Below, piece by piece: positions 1 through 7,638 of a DNA stretch of 20,621 nucleotides (position 1 is its first letter; the number at the start of each line of letters is the position of its first letter). The position numbers were made by a program, and so were the translations under genes. The notes under the pieces were generated by a model that was given only the letters and a program-made list of their open reading frames with translations, searched no databases and had not been told where the DNA came from. Source of the DNA: Cellvibrionaceae bacterium (lineage in GTDB: Bacteria > Pseudomonadota > Gammaproteobacteria > Pseudomonadales > Cellvibrionaceae); the NCBI GenBank assembly GCA_021151525.1, contig JAGKXD010000071.1, positions 1 through 20,621 of the forward strand, written 5' to 3'.

Positions 1-26
1 ATATATATAGTCTCTCAAATTTATGT

Positions 27-434
27 TTATGTCGATGAGCCAGATACCTGAGGAGCTATTTCATCCCATCCCGATTTAATCGTTTTAAGTAGTTGAATCA
101 CTTCATTCACTTTTTCTGCATCGTTCTGTACAGAGGCTTCCAGCAATTTGAAATTTATATATTCGTACAACTGATCCAATCGCTCGGAAATTTCACCCGC
201 ACTCATATCCAGCGATGCACGCAAACCTCCAACGATGCTAATTGCCTTGCCGATCAGCTCCCCCTTTACCGCAAGATCATTGCGCTCGATTGCCCCCTGT
301 GCAGCAGCCAAACGGCTCAAAGCACCTTCAAACAATAATTGAATTAGGCGGTGAGGAGACGCATTGCTAACTTCTGATTCAATACCCAACTGGCGATATT
401 GCTTCAGCGCTTCTTGCGGATTGTAATTAGACAC
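27..434 (-). CDS. fliS: Flagellin export chaperone FliS (downstream copy)
   Basis: FliS binds the C-terminus of flagellin in the cytoplasm, prevents premature filament assembly and delivers it to the flagellar export gate. The 135-aa product has the family core: an ASPHRLIQLLFEGAL helix, a KGELIGKAISIVGGL helix, and a conserved Trp near the end (GWDEIAPQ). I chose the GTG at 434 because AGGGGG lies 6 nt upstream and because the protein then aligns end to end with the second FliS at 862-1248. The frame stays open to an ATG at 533, which would add 33 residues unlike any FliS N-terminus. It is the last gene of a minus-strand fliS-fliT-fliS block, 137 nt after fliT. A hairpin at 440-480 covers its ribosome binding site. 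The two paralogues are clearly diverged, so this is an old duplication. Which copy serves which flagellin cannot be told here. Confidence 0.9.
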   Translation of the reverse strand: MSNYNPQEALKQYRQLGIESEVSNASPHRLIQLLFEGALSRLAAAQGAIERNDLAVKGELIGKAISIVGGLRASLDMSAGEISERLDQLYEYINFKLLEASVQNDAEKVNEVIQLLKTIKSGWDEIAPQVSGSST

Positions 435-439
435 GGAAT

Positions 440-480
440 GCCCCCTGCTGGCAGTAATGTTCTTTAAGGCTAGCAGGGGC
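440..480 (-). promoter_or_regulatory. Leader hairpin covering the fliS ribosome binding site
   Basis: Arms 442-452 and 469-479 are inverted repeats of 11 bp with one mismatch (A-C in the minus-strand RNA) and a 16-nt loop. One more G-C pair is possible at the base with a bulged G. The AGGGGG ribosome binding site of the GTG start at 434 lies in the 3' arm, so folding would hide it. No T-run follows, so it does not look like an intrinsic terminator. The structure is seen in the sequence; its regulatory role is inferred. Confidence 0.5.
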
Positions 481-571
481 AGCGCACTTTTGCGAGTTTT
501 GCTATAAGAAACAGGTTTTAAAAACCGAATCAACCAATCAGCTTTAACACTTCTTTAACATTTCCCAATAA

Positions 572-850
572 TCAGGTCGCGTGTAGTAGGGTTACTTCTC
601 GCTGACACTGGGCAATCAGGCCTGCATAAACACCTTTTAGCTCACTCAATGCTCGCACCAGGGTACTTTTATCGTCGCGATTGGCGCGGATGACTCGATC
701 AATCAACAGCACGCAAATACGATCCAAATGACGAACCCTCTCCCAGTCCTCTTGTTGTAATGCTCTATTCAACTCCTGTTGCAAGGAGCGCATAGCATTA
801 ATACCTGCCTCGCCGCAATAATCAGGCGAGGGAACCAACTGAATGCTCAT
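572..850 (-). CDS. fliT: Flagellar chaperone FliT-like protein
   Basis: FliT-type proteins are small helical chaperones for the filament cap protein FliD; in enterics FliT also binds FlhDC. The 92-aa product is mostly helical and charged, with an LQQELNRALQQEDWERVRHLD segment followed by a long helical C-terminal half, a typical FliT pattern. The ATG at 850 is preceded at 7 nt by GAGG and starts 11 nt after the stop of the upstream fliS. A longer in-frame reading to 922 would run back into that fliS and lacks support. Placement between two fliS genes strongly supports the flagellar assignment, although FliT sequences are poorly conserved and the call rests partly on context. Confidence 0.75.
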   Translation of the reverse strand: MSIQLVPSPDYCGEAGINAMRSLQQELNRALQQEDWERVRHLDRICVLLIDRVIRANRDDKSTLVRALSELKGVYAGLIAQCQREVTLLHAT

Positions 851-861
851 AAACAACCTCA

Positions 862-1248
862 CTAGACCTGATTGGCGATGGCATCCCAGGCGGATTTTAT
901 TTCCCCCAGTAAACGACCACATTCATCAAGATAATCAGGATTATTTTCATAGTTAGCTTGGGTTAAACGGCGAATAATATAGTCATAGAGGCTATCGAGA
1001 TTATTTGCCAGGTCGCCTCCCTCTTTATCGTTCAAACTCCCCTGCAAACCCCCTACTATTGCTACCGCCTTGCCAATCATTTCCCCTTTGCGAGCCAATT
1101 GATTTTGGGCCATTGCCCCCTTGGCCTGTGCAATTCGCTCAAGCGCACCTTCAAACAACATTTGAATGAGTCGATGAGGTGACGCAGACTCAACTCCGGA
1201 ATGCACTTTGACACTGGCATAGTTTTGTACGGCAGAATAGGAATTCAT
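862..1248 (-). CDS. fliS: Flagellin export chaperone FliS (upstream copy)
   Basis: This second FliS paralogue (128 aa) has the same core as the copy at 27-434: ASPHRLIQMLFEGAL, KGEMIGKAVAIVGGL, a DSLYDYI helix and a terminal SAWDAIANQV with the conserved Trp. The N-terminus (MNSYSAVQNYASVKVHSGVE) resembles known FliS starts. The ATG at 1248 has GGTGA 4 nt upstream. It is the first gene of the block inside this window and is followed after 11 nt by fliT. No fliD or flagellin gene lies upstream: a plus-strand reductase gene starts at 1366, so the block probably has its own promoter in 1249-1365. I could not find a convincing sigma-54 or sigma-28 site there. Confidence 0.92.
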   Translation of the reverse strand: MNSYSAVQNYASVKVHSGVESASPHRLIQMLFEGALERIAQAKGAMAQNQLARKGEMIGKAVAIVGGLQGSLNDKEGGDLANNLDSLYDYIIRRLTQANYENNPDYLDECGRLLGEIKSAWDAIANQV

Positions 1249-1365
1249 AAATCACCATTAATGTTATACAGAAGGCTTTGTCATTATCAGCGTGCAATGA
1301 AAATCGGCGCACCCTTAAACTAGCGGCACAAGCCCTAAAATCTTTAATGCGGATTAGTTTGGAAA

Positions 1366-2196
1366 ATGCAGAAATCTATTCTTGTTACCGGGGCATCCTC
1401 CGGCATAGGTCATTATGTTGCTCATCAACTTCACCAAGGCGGCTACCTGGTTATCGCATCTTGCCGCAAAGCCAACGATGTTTTGCGCCTGCAACAGGAA
1501 GGGTTAAATGCAGTGCAGATTGATCTGGCTGACTCCATATCTATAAAGTCGGGATTTCATGCGGCAATGCAGCTAACTAACGGCAATCTTTACGCACTTT
1601 TTAATAACGGTGCCTATGGCCAACCAGGCGCAGTTGAGGATTTATCACGCGCCGCATTGCATCAACAGTTTGAAACCAATGTATTTGGCTGGACAGAACT
1701 AACCAATCTGGCACTGCCTATTATGATCAAACAGGGCTTTGGAAGAATCGTACAAAACTCCTCGGTATTGGGTCTTGCGGCCATGCCCCTACGTGGCGCG
1801 TACAACGCAAGTAAATATGCCATTGAGGGCCTGAGCGATACTTTGCGACTTGAATTAAAAGGAACCGGAGTTTATGTAAGCCTTATAGAGCCAGGCCCAA
1901 TTCATAGCAGCTTTCGAAAAAACGCGCTCTCTATGCTAGTTAAAAACGTTGATATTAATTCAAGTCGGCACAAAGAAAGCTATCAAACGGCAATTTCACG
2001 ATTAGGTAACGAGGTCTCCAATACTCCATTTACACTTGCACCGGATGCAGTATACAAACGGCTTATTCACGCATTGGAAAGCACTCCCCCCAACGCTCGC
2101 TATTACGTTACATTTCCCACGTATCTGGTCGGCTATTTAAAGCGCATCCTGCCTACATCATTAATGGATAAACTTTTATACAAACTGGGTAGCTAA
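1366..2196 (+). CDS. Short-chain dehydrogenase/reductase, YbbO-like
   Basis: A classical SDR of 276 aa, probably a cytoplasmic NADP(H)-dependent oxidoreductase acting on an aldehyde, ketone or alcohol. Visible motifs in order are the nucleotide-binding TGASSGIG at residues 8-15, NNGA at 80-83, the catalytic Ser at 133 (NSS), the YxxxK pair Y146/K150 (YNASK), and IEPGPI at 174-179. The C-terminal part (PDAVYKRLIHALES, LPTSLMDKLL) follows the layout of E. coli YbbO, an aldehyde reductase, as I remember it. Arg33-Lys35 after the second beta strand fits NADP preference. The ATG at 1366 has only a weak GGA upstream. It could be co-transcribed with the DUF2845 gene 47 nt downstream. The substrate is unknown. 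Confidence 0.85.
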   Translation: MQKSILVTGASSGIGHYVAHQLHQGGYLVIASCRKANDVLRLQQEGLNAVQIDLADSISIKSGFHAAMQLTNGNLYALFNNGAYGQPGAVEDLSRAALHQQFETNVFGWTELTNLALPIMIKQGFGRIVQNSSVLGLAAMPLRGAYNASKYAIEGLSDTLRLELKGTGVYVSLIEPGPIHSSFRKNALSMLVKNVDINSSRHKESYQTAISRLGNEVSNTPFTLAPDAVYKRLIHALESTPPNARYYVTFPTYLVGYLKRILPTSLMDKLLYKLGS

Positions 2197-2255
2197 TTCA
2201 TTCTCAATTCAGCATTCGCTACTAAAGTTACAGAAAAGCCAAAATGGGTTTGAAT

Positions 2256-2612
2256 ATGAACACTTCAACTCCGCTGTACACCTTTTTCCTTACCTTGTTT
2301 ATCACCGCTTCAACTCATGCAGAATCGTTGCGTTGCGGTAGCCAACTTGCTCACATAGGTGAAACTAAAGCAGATATTGTGGAAAAATGCGGGAACCCGG
2401 TAATGACCGACTCTTACTGCGAGCCAATTGCTGTCAATCAGGCCCAGGGGATACAAAACGGTAACAATAACCTCCAGAACAATATCGCCATTAGCACCTG
2501 TGAGAATGTGGACATCTGGACTTACAACCCTGGCAGCGGCAAGTTCATGGCTCATCTGTATTTCAGTCGTGGCCGACTACAAAATATCCGCTATGGGGAT
2601 CGGGTTAAATAA
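2256..2612 (+). CDS. Small secreted DUF2845 family protein
   Basis: A probably periplasmic protein of 118 aa, counted from the ATG at 2256, which follows GGGTTTGA; an in-frame ATG at 2244 would add four residues and has no binding site. Residues 1-22 form a signal peptide (hydrophobic FFLTLFITA, then THA before ESLRCGS). The mature part matches DUF2845: LRCGSQLAHIGETKADIVEKCGNP, then WTYNPGSGKFMAHLYF and a closing RLQNIRYGDR. Four Cys in the mature region could form two disulfides. A Gln/Asn-rich insert (GIQNGNNNLQNN) separates the halves. Its function is unknown; related proteins often accompany envelope genes. It lies between the reductase and the lexA promoter. Confidence 0.75.
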   Translation: MNTSTPLYTFFLTLFITASTHAESLRCGSQLAHIGETKADIVEKCGNPVMTDSYCEPIAVNQAQGIQNGNNNLQNNIAISTCENVDIWTYNPGSGKFMAHLYFSRGRLQNIRYGDRVK

Positions 2613-2631
2613 ACACCAGATTGAAAAGCTA

Positions 2632-2659
2632 TTGCACAACCTGAATTACTGTATATAAT
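2632..2659 (+). promoter_or_regulatory. lexA promoter, -35 and -10
   Basis: TTGCAC at 2632-2637 is separated by 16 bp from a perfect TATAAT at 2654-2659, ahead of lexA at 2699. The -10 lies inside the first LexA box, so LexA binding would block RNA polymerase directly. The -35 matches consensus at only three positions. Confidence 0.65.
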
Positions 2660-2664
2660 CACAA
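2649..2664 (+). promoter_or_regulatory. LexA (SOS) box 1
   Basis: CTGT-N8-ACAA, one base from the gammaproteobacterial CTGT-N8-ACAG consensus, with an AT-rich centre. It overlaps the -10 of the lexA promoter. Confidence 0.8.
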
Positions 2665-2667
2665 TAA

Positions 2668-2683
2668 CTGTACAAATAAACAG
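2668..2683 (+). promoter_or_regulatory. LexA (SOS) box 2
   Basis: A perfect CTGT-N8-ACAG site, 19 bp downstream of box 1 centre to centre, followed at 2688-2692 by the AGGAG ribosome binding site of lexA. Tandem boxes are the known arrangement at autoregulated lexA genes. Confidence 0.85.
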
Positions 2684-2698
2684 ATTCAGGAGTGTTTC

Positions 2699-3301
2699 AT
2701 GTCAGACCTAACACCACGCCAGGAAGAAGTATTAAATCTTATCCGCAAATATGCCGACGAAACCGGCTACCCACCTACGCGCGCCGAAATTGCACGTATT
2801 TTGGGCTTTAAGTCTGCGAACGCTGCTGAAGAACATATCAAAGCACTGGCCCGCAAGGGGGCTATTGAAATTATCCCTGGAGCTTCACGCGGTATACGCC
2901 TGCCAGAGACTCATAATGGTATTCCTATCGTCGGCCGAGTTGCTGCGGGCAACCCGATACTCGCCCAAGAGCACATTGAAGACTACTGTAATATTCCCTA
3001 TGACTTCTTTTCTCCCAGTGCCGATTACCTATTACGTGTGCATGGCATGAGCATGAAAGATGCCGGAATACTTGATGGGGATTTACTTGCCGTACACAGA
3101 ACAGATCAAGTGAGAAACGGCCAAATTGTTGTAGCTCGTATAGGAGAGGAGGTCACCGTCAAGCGTTTCAAACGCAATGGCAACAAAGCCCAAGTAGAGC
3201 TTTGGCCTGAAAACCCTGACTTTGAAGTAATTCATGTTGATATGCGTGATCAGGAATTTTCTATTGAAGGTTTAAGTGTAGGAGTAATTCGCCGTGACTA
3301 A
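2699..3301 (+). CDS. lexA: SOS repressor LexA
   Basis: LexA represses DNA-damage genes and cleaves itself when stimulated by RecA filaments. The 200-aa protein has an N-terminal winged helix (residues 1-65: LTPRQEEVLNLI, YPPTRAEIARILGFKSANAAEEHIKAL) and a C-terminal S24 peptidase domain. The Ala83-Gly84 cleavage bond sits in GRVAAGNP, the catalytic Ser118 in GMSMKDAGI and the catalytic Lys155 in VTVKRF. AGGAG ends 6 nt before the ATG. Two LexA boxes upstream indicate autoregulation. It overlaps the GTG start of sulA by 8 nt, so the two genes form an operon. Length and motifs are fully canonical. Confidence 0.98.
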   Translation: MSDLTPRQEEVLNLIRKYADETGYPPTRAEIARILGFKSANAAEEHIKALARKGAIEIIPGASRGIRLPETHNGIPIVGRVAAGNPILAQEHIEDYCNIPYDFFSPSADYLLRVHGMSMKDAGILDGDLLAVHRTDQVRNGQIVVARIGEEVTVKRFKRNGNKAQVELWPENPDFEVIHVDMRDQEFSIEGLSVGVIRRD

Positions 3302-3701
3302 TCTCGCTCGCAGCAACTCTACAAGTACCAGCCACCAACAGCCGCTTGGCGGTGTTACCGAATTAATTTTGACCAGTGATACCCCCGAGCAACTTTCGCT
3401 GTTAATGCCAATGATTGCCTTCCTTAGCAACAGCTCACAAGATCGATGGATCACCTGGATTGCACCACATAATATTAGTCGCGAGCTTTTGGAGTCCTAT
3501 GGTGTAAACACGCGCTATATTCGCGTTATTCACTGTAACGACCAATCAAGCCTATTATGGGTTACTTGGGAGGCGCTAGCCGCCGGCAATAGCCACACGG
3601 TGATTTCAAGCCCAGGAAAATTAACAGATAAGGAACTAAACCAGCTTGAACTGGCAGCTGCACAAGGGCAATGCCAAGGGTTATTACTGCGGGTACGTTA
3701 A
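3294..3701 (+). CDS. sulA: SOS cell-division inhibitor SulA
   Basis: SulA binds FtsZ and stops septum formation during the SOS response. The 135-aa product shows the family pattern: a beta strand GVTELILTSDTPEQ, the RWITWIAP segment, LLESYGVNTRYIRVIH, an LLWVTWEALAAGNSHTVIS stretch and the C-terminal LELAAAQGQCQGLLLRVR. Translation starts at GTG 3294 inside the last codons of lexA; AGGAG at 3280-3284 lies 9 nt upstream. It shares the LexA-controlled promoter, as in Pseudomonas, where lexA and sulA are adjacent. No terminator is visible in the 50 bp before the convergent gene at 3752. Confidence 0.9.
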   Translation: MTNLARSNSTSTSHQQPLGGVTELILTSDTPEQLSLLMPMIAFLSNSSQDRWITWIAPHNISRELLESYGVNTRYIRVIHCNDQSSLLWVTWEALAAGNSHTVISSPGKLTDKELNQLELAAAQGQCQGLLLRVR

Positions 3702-3751
3702 AAAACGTCAGGAACAAAAGGTAAACTCACAACCAAGGATGTGAACCAGAT

Positions 3752-4018
3752 TTAATGCAGCATTAGTTTTTCATTATCGCTAAAACTTTCGGACAATTCT
3801 TCTAACATGGCCTCAGCTTGTTGGTCAGCAATATCACCTGCCACCTCCATTCCAGCCTCAATCATAGCTTTAGCCACATTGAATTTCTCCTCACCCAGAA
3901 AGGCTAAGGATTCTGGAGAAAACCGAATAGTCACTAAAGGCTCGGAGTTTTCATCATCAGCTCTTGCCAGCGCCACATCTCCATTTATTAACTCAATAAT
4001 TTCGTAAAACGATGACAT
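3752..4018 (-). CDS. Small acidic conserved hypothetical protein
   Basis: An 88-aa cytoplasmic protein of unknown function, acidic and without signal peptide or membrane segment. Its N-terminal half looks like beta strands (YEIIELINGDVALARADDEN, then PLVTIRFSPESLAFL); the C-terminal half looks helical (FNVAKAMIEAGMEVAGDIADQQAEAMLEELSES). I take the ATG at 4018 because AGGGG lies 5 nt before it; a GTG at 4024 in the same frame would overlap that site. It sits between sulA and fadA, converging on sulA. From memory, Pseudomonas genomes have small hypothetical genes in the same lexA-to-fad interval, so this may be an orthologue. Confidence 0.7.
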   Translation of the reverse strand: MSSFYEIIELINGDVALARADDENSEPLVTIRFSPESLAFLGEEKFNVAKAMIEAGMEVAGDIADQQAEAMLEELSESFSDNEKLMLH

Positions 4019-4121
4019 ATTCACCCCTATCTAATTGGGCGGGCATTCTAGCATTCAATCCTGTCAAAACCTACGCACTCCTATTCCCAATGAGCTTGCC
4101 AGCAACGGAAACACCCCGCAT

Positions 4122-4152
4122 AAACGAAAACAGCCGATCAAAAGATCGGCTG
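4122..4152 (-). terminator. Intrinsic terminator of the fadBA operon
   Basis: A perfect 9-bp stem (4131-4139 with 4144-4152, CAGCCGATC) closes a 4-nt loop. In the minus-strand transcript it is followed by TTTTCGTTTAT. It lies 26 nt after the fadA stop. Confidence 0.88.
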
Positions 4153-4178
4153 ATTCGCGTGACTCCACCACATTAAGC

Positions 4179-5357
4179 CTAGTTAACCCGCTCAAGCACA
4201 GTGGTAATGCCCTGCCCTAAACCAATACACATAGTGGAAACGCCAAAATTCAAATCGCGCTCCTGCATAACCGTTAACAGCGAGCCGGTAATTCGTGTTC
4301 CAGAACAGCCAAAGGGGTGACCAAGTGCAATTGCACCACCATGCAAATTCACTTTATCGTTCATCACATCCAACAACTTTAAATCTTTCAATACCGGTAA
4401 AGCCTGAGCAGCAAAGGCCTCGTTCAGCTCAACTGCATCAATATCATCCATAGTCAGGTTAGCCACCTTAAGCGCTTTTTCTGTCGATGGCACCGGGCCA
4501 TAACCCATAATTGACGGATCAACACCCGCCAGCCCCAATGAAACCACTTTGGCGATAGGCTTAAGTCCGAGTGATTTAGCTCGCTCCGCAGACATAACCA
4601 ACATTACGGAGGCGCCATCGCTTAGCTGCGAAGAAGTACCTGCAGTAACCTGCCCGTTTTTCGGATCAAACACAGGAGGTAATTTTGCCAGTGCTTCGAC
4701 AGTAGTTTCCGGTCGAATAGTTTCATCCTGATCTACCGAAATTAAAAAACCATCGGCGTTATGACCATCAACGGGAATAATTTCGCGTTTAAATTTCCCC
4801 GTCTCGCGGGCTTTGGCAGCTAGCTGATGTGAGCGAGCTCCAAACTCATCCATCTGTTGACGATTAATTCCATGTAAAAGCGCAAGATATTCGGCAGTCA
4901 TCCCCATATTACCTGCCGCTTTCGCAACTGAAAGACCCAACAAAGGATTGATACTCACAGATTCATACATGGGGAGATGCCCCATGTGCTCTACACCACC
5001 AATCAAATAAACATCCCCTTGCCCTGCGCGAATATTTACAGTCGCCGTATGCAATGCAGACATTGATGACCCACACAAGCGATTGATAGTTTGTGCCGGA
5101 ATAGTATGTGGTAATCCCGCCAGCAGAAGAATGTTGCGTGCAATATTAAATGCTTGCTCCTCGCGCTGCATGACGCAACCCCAGAGCAAATCATCGATAG
5201 TATTTGGATCCAATTGAGGATTACGCGCCAATAAACCTTTAATAATTGCGGCGGAAATATCATCCGCACGCATGTGACGGAAGCAGCCATTTTTGGAGCG
5301 TCCCATAGCGCTACGAGCGTAATCAACAATAACAACGTCGCGTGGTTGTAAGCTCAT
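4179..5357 (-). CDS. fadA: 3-ketoacyl-CoA thiolase FadA (beta subunit)
   Basis: FadA catalyses the last step of fatty-acid beta-oxidation, splitting 3-ketoacyl-CoA with CoA to acetyl-CoA, in a complex with FadB. The 392-aa protein carries the thiolase nucleophile Cys95 (RLCGSSM), GGVEHMGH at 120-127, NEAFAAQ at 312-318, His347 (GHPFGCSG) and Cys377 (CIGLGQG). I use the ATG at 5357; a GTG directly before it (5360) is also possible, since AAGGAG lies 5-8 nt upstream. The fadB stop TAA runs into that ribosome binding site, so translation is probably coupled. A good terminator follows. The N-terminal YARSAMGRSKNG differs slightly from the usual RTPMGRSKGG. Confidence 0.97.
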   Translation of the reverse strand: MSLQPRDVVIVDYARSAMGRSKNGCFRHMRADDISAAIIKGLLARNPQLDPNTIDDLLWGCVMQREEQAFNIARNILLLAGLPHTIPAQTINRLCGSSMSALHTATVNIRAGQGDVYLIGGVEHMGHLPMYESVSINPLLGLSVAKAAGNMGMTAEYLALLHGINRQQMDEFGARSHQLAAKARETGKFKREIIPVDGHNADGFLISVDQDETIRPETTVEALAKLPPVFDPKNGQVTAGTSSQLSDGASVMLVMSAERAKSLGLKPIAKVVSLGLAGVDPSIMGYGPVPSTEKALKVANLTMDDIDAVELNEAFAAQALPVLKDLKLLDVMNDKVNLHGGAIALGHPFGCSGTRITGSLLTVMQERDLNFGVSTMCIGLGQGITTVLERVN

Positions 5358-5369
5358 CACTCTGACTCC

Positions 5370-7517
5370 TTAACCGTAAAATTTTTGATTATTTGCTGCC
5401 TTGGCTTTCAAACTGTCAGGAGCAGAATATAGCTCTCCGAGATCACTGAACTTATTTGCCAAATCACAAAATGCCTGGGCACCAATGGAATCGATCCAAC
5501 GAAATACACCACCGCGGAATGGAGGAAAGCCAGTTCCATAAACCAATGCCATATCTGCTTCCGCCGCAGTTTCCACAATACCCTCATCAAGACAACGGGT
5601 TAATTCTGTAGCCATTGGAATCATCATACGCGCGATAATATCCTCATCGCTTAGCTCAACAGCTCTGCTAATTGCCGGTTTAAGCATTTCGATTACTTCA
5701 GGCGCGAAGACTTTCGCAGGCTTACCTTTTTTATCCAATTCGTAATTATAAAAACCTTTTTCGTTTTTCTGCCCCAAACGACCCGCTGCGAAGAGCGCAT
5801 CTGTACAGGATGTAAAATCGCGCTTCATACGATCCGGGAATCCATCTGCCATTACTTTTTCTGCATGAACAGCAGTGTCGATGCCGACCACATCCAGCAA
5901 ATAAGCAGGCCCCATAGGCCAGCCCCAAGTCTCCATTAGTTTATCAACGCGCTGGAAGTCAGCTCCATCGCGCAGCAACATGGCGAAACCAGCCAAGTAT
6001 GGAAAAAGAACGCGATTCACCAAAAATCCAGGACAATCTTTTACTACAATGGGTTTTTTACCCATGGCATTTGCGTAAGCCACTGTGCGAGCAACAGCGT
6101 TATCAGACGTTTTTACGCCGCGAATAACTTCCACCAACGGCATCATATGAACCGGGTTGAAAAAATGCATGCCACAAAAATTTTCCGGACGGGACAATGC
6201 CTCGGCCAGCAACGAAATGGATATGGTAGAGGTGTTAGAGGCGATAACGGTATCGACACTCACTTTAGTCTCAACTTCTGCAAGAACCGATTTTTTTACT
6301 TTTGGATTCTCAACTACAGCTTCAACAACAATATCAATCTGGTCGAAACCGTCGTAACTTAACGCTGGCTCGATGCGATTTAGTACTTCGCCCATTTCTG
6401 CTGGCGATAATTTTTTACGTTCGACGCGCTTGCTCAACAATTTATTAGCTTCAGACAGGCCCAAATCTATGCCTTTTTGAGCAATATCTTTCATTTTAAT
6501 GGGCACACCTTTCAGCGCAGATTGGTAGGCAATACCGCCCCCCATAATTCCCGCACCGAGCACAGCCGCACGGACGACTTTTTTGTCGGCTTTTTTCTCC
6601 CAGCCTTTAGCTTTTTTGCCAAGCATTTGTTCGTTAACAAAAATCCCCACCAAGGATTGCGCAACAGGAGTCTGAGCCATTTTGGCAAAGTTTTCCGCCT
6701 CTGCTTGCAAGGCTTCATCGCGACCTTTATCAGCGGATTTTTGCATCGCCTTGATTGCGCTTACTGGAGCGGGATAGTTACGCCCTGCTTGTGCTCCGAC
6801 AAATGCTTTTGAGGTCTCAAAGGCCATCATCGATTCAATAAAATTCAATTTAAGCGGGCCTTTTTTCTGCGTCCTGCGAGCCACGTAATCGAACTTGCCA
6901 GTAATACACTGCACCAAACAATGCAAAGCCGCATCATATAACTTATCCAGTTCGACAACAGCATCTACAACTCGTGCAGTCAGCGCTGCTTCTGCGTCAT
7001 TTTCCTTGCCCGCCGCAATCCACTCAACAGCAGTATCCAAACCAGCAATTCGAGGCAACCGCACAGTTCCACCCCAACCAGGAATGATCCCTAGTTTGGT
7101 TTCTGGCAACCCTATTTTCGCTACCGGGCTGGCAATTCGATAATCACAAGCAAGACAAAATTCCAATCCACCACCCAATGCAAAACCATTGATAGCAACT
7201 ACTGTTGGAAAAGGCAGGTCTTCTAAACGACAAAAGTTTCGATTATTGGTCGCCAAGTGTTTAGTAATATTTTCCGGACCCGAGGCAAATACAGCGCCAA
7301 ACTCCATAATATCTGCCCCCACAATAAATACATCCTTGGCGCTCTTCACCAATAAACCTTTGATATCTTTTGCTCGCTCAAGCAAGTCAAGTACTTGCTC
7401 CAATTCTGATACAGCAAGCAAATTGAACTTATTTACTGACTCGCCTTGCAGGTCAAAAGTCAGCTCTGCAATACCATCGGGTAGCAGAGAAACCTTGAGG
7501 GCTTTTCCTTGGTACAT
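5370..7517 (-). CDS. fadB: Fatty-acid oxidation complex alpha subunit FadB
   Basis: FadB carries enoyl-CoA hydratase and isomerase activity in its N-terminal third and L-3-hydroxyacyl-CoA dehydrogenase in its centre, and forms a complex with FadA. The 715-aa length fits Pseudomonas FadB. The crotonase domain (about 1-190) has VGADIMEF and the two catalytic glutamates Glu119 (GGGLEF) and Glu139 (GLPETKLG). The NAD domain starts at LGAGIMGGG (320-328), with SNTST at 427-431 and catalytic His451 (HFFNPVHMMP). I prefer the ATG at 7517, preceded by GAGAG, over the ATG at 7532, which lacks a binding site and adds five residues. An XRE-cupin regulator gene lies 121 nt upstream on the same strand and may control the operon. 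Confidence 0.97.
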   Translation of the reverse strand: MYQGKALKVSLLPDGIAELTFDLQGESVNKFNLLAVSELEQVLDLLERAKDIKGLLVKSAKDVFIVGADIMEFGAVFASGPENITKHLATNNRNFCRLEDLPFPTVVAINGFALGGGLEFCLACDYRIASPVAKIGLPETKLGIIPGWGGTVRLPRIAGLDTAVEWIAAGKENDAEAALTARVVDAVVELDKLYDAALHCLVQCITGKFDYVARRTQKKGPLKLNFIESMMAFETSKAFVGAQAGRNYPAPVSAIKAMQKSADKGRDEALQAEAENFAKMAQTPVAQSLVGIFVNEQMLGKKAKGWEKKADKKVVRAAVLGAGIMGGGIAYQSALKGVPIKMKDIAQKGIDLGLSEANKLLSKRVERKKLSPAEMGEVLNRIEPALSYDGFDQIDIVVEAVVENPKVKKSVLAEVETKVSVDTVIASNTSTISISLLAEALSRPENFCGMHFFNPVHMMPLVEVIRGVKTSDNAVARTVAYANAMGKKPIVVKDCPGFLVNRVLFPYLAGFAMLLRDGADFQRVDKLMETWGWPMGPAYLLDVVGIDTAVHAEKVMADGFPDRMKRDFTSCTDALFAAGRLGQKNEKGFYNYELDKKGKPAKVFAPEVIEMLKPAISRAVELSDEDIIARMMIPMATELTRCLDEGIVETAAEADMALVYGTGFPPFRGGVFRWIDSIGAQAFCDLANKFSDLGELYSAPDSLKAKAANNQKFYG

Positions 7518-7638
7518 AATCGAATCTCTCATTGGTATAGGGAGTGAAAATCTGGATTTGAGTTTAGCAGGCCGGGAATGACTTGCCTTACTCTAGAGCA
7601 CGCTGATGGGGAATAATGCACAAAAAACGGAACAAGGG

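Noticed and set aside
27..533. 168-aa version of the downstream FliS starting at ATG 533
   Set aside because: The extra 33 residues do not resemble FliS, the region holds a hairpin, and the GTG at 434 has a good AGGGGG at proper spacing and aligns with the paralogue.
1249..1365. GCCGATTT on the minus strand as a sigma-28 -10 element for fliS
   Set aside because: There is no TAAA at the required distance upstream, only a misplaced TAGTTT; I also found no GG-N10-GC sigma-54 site.
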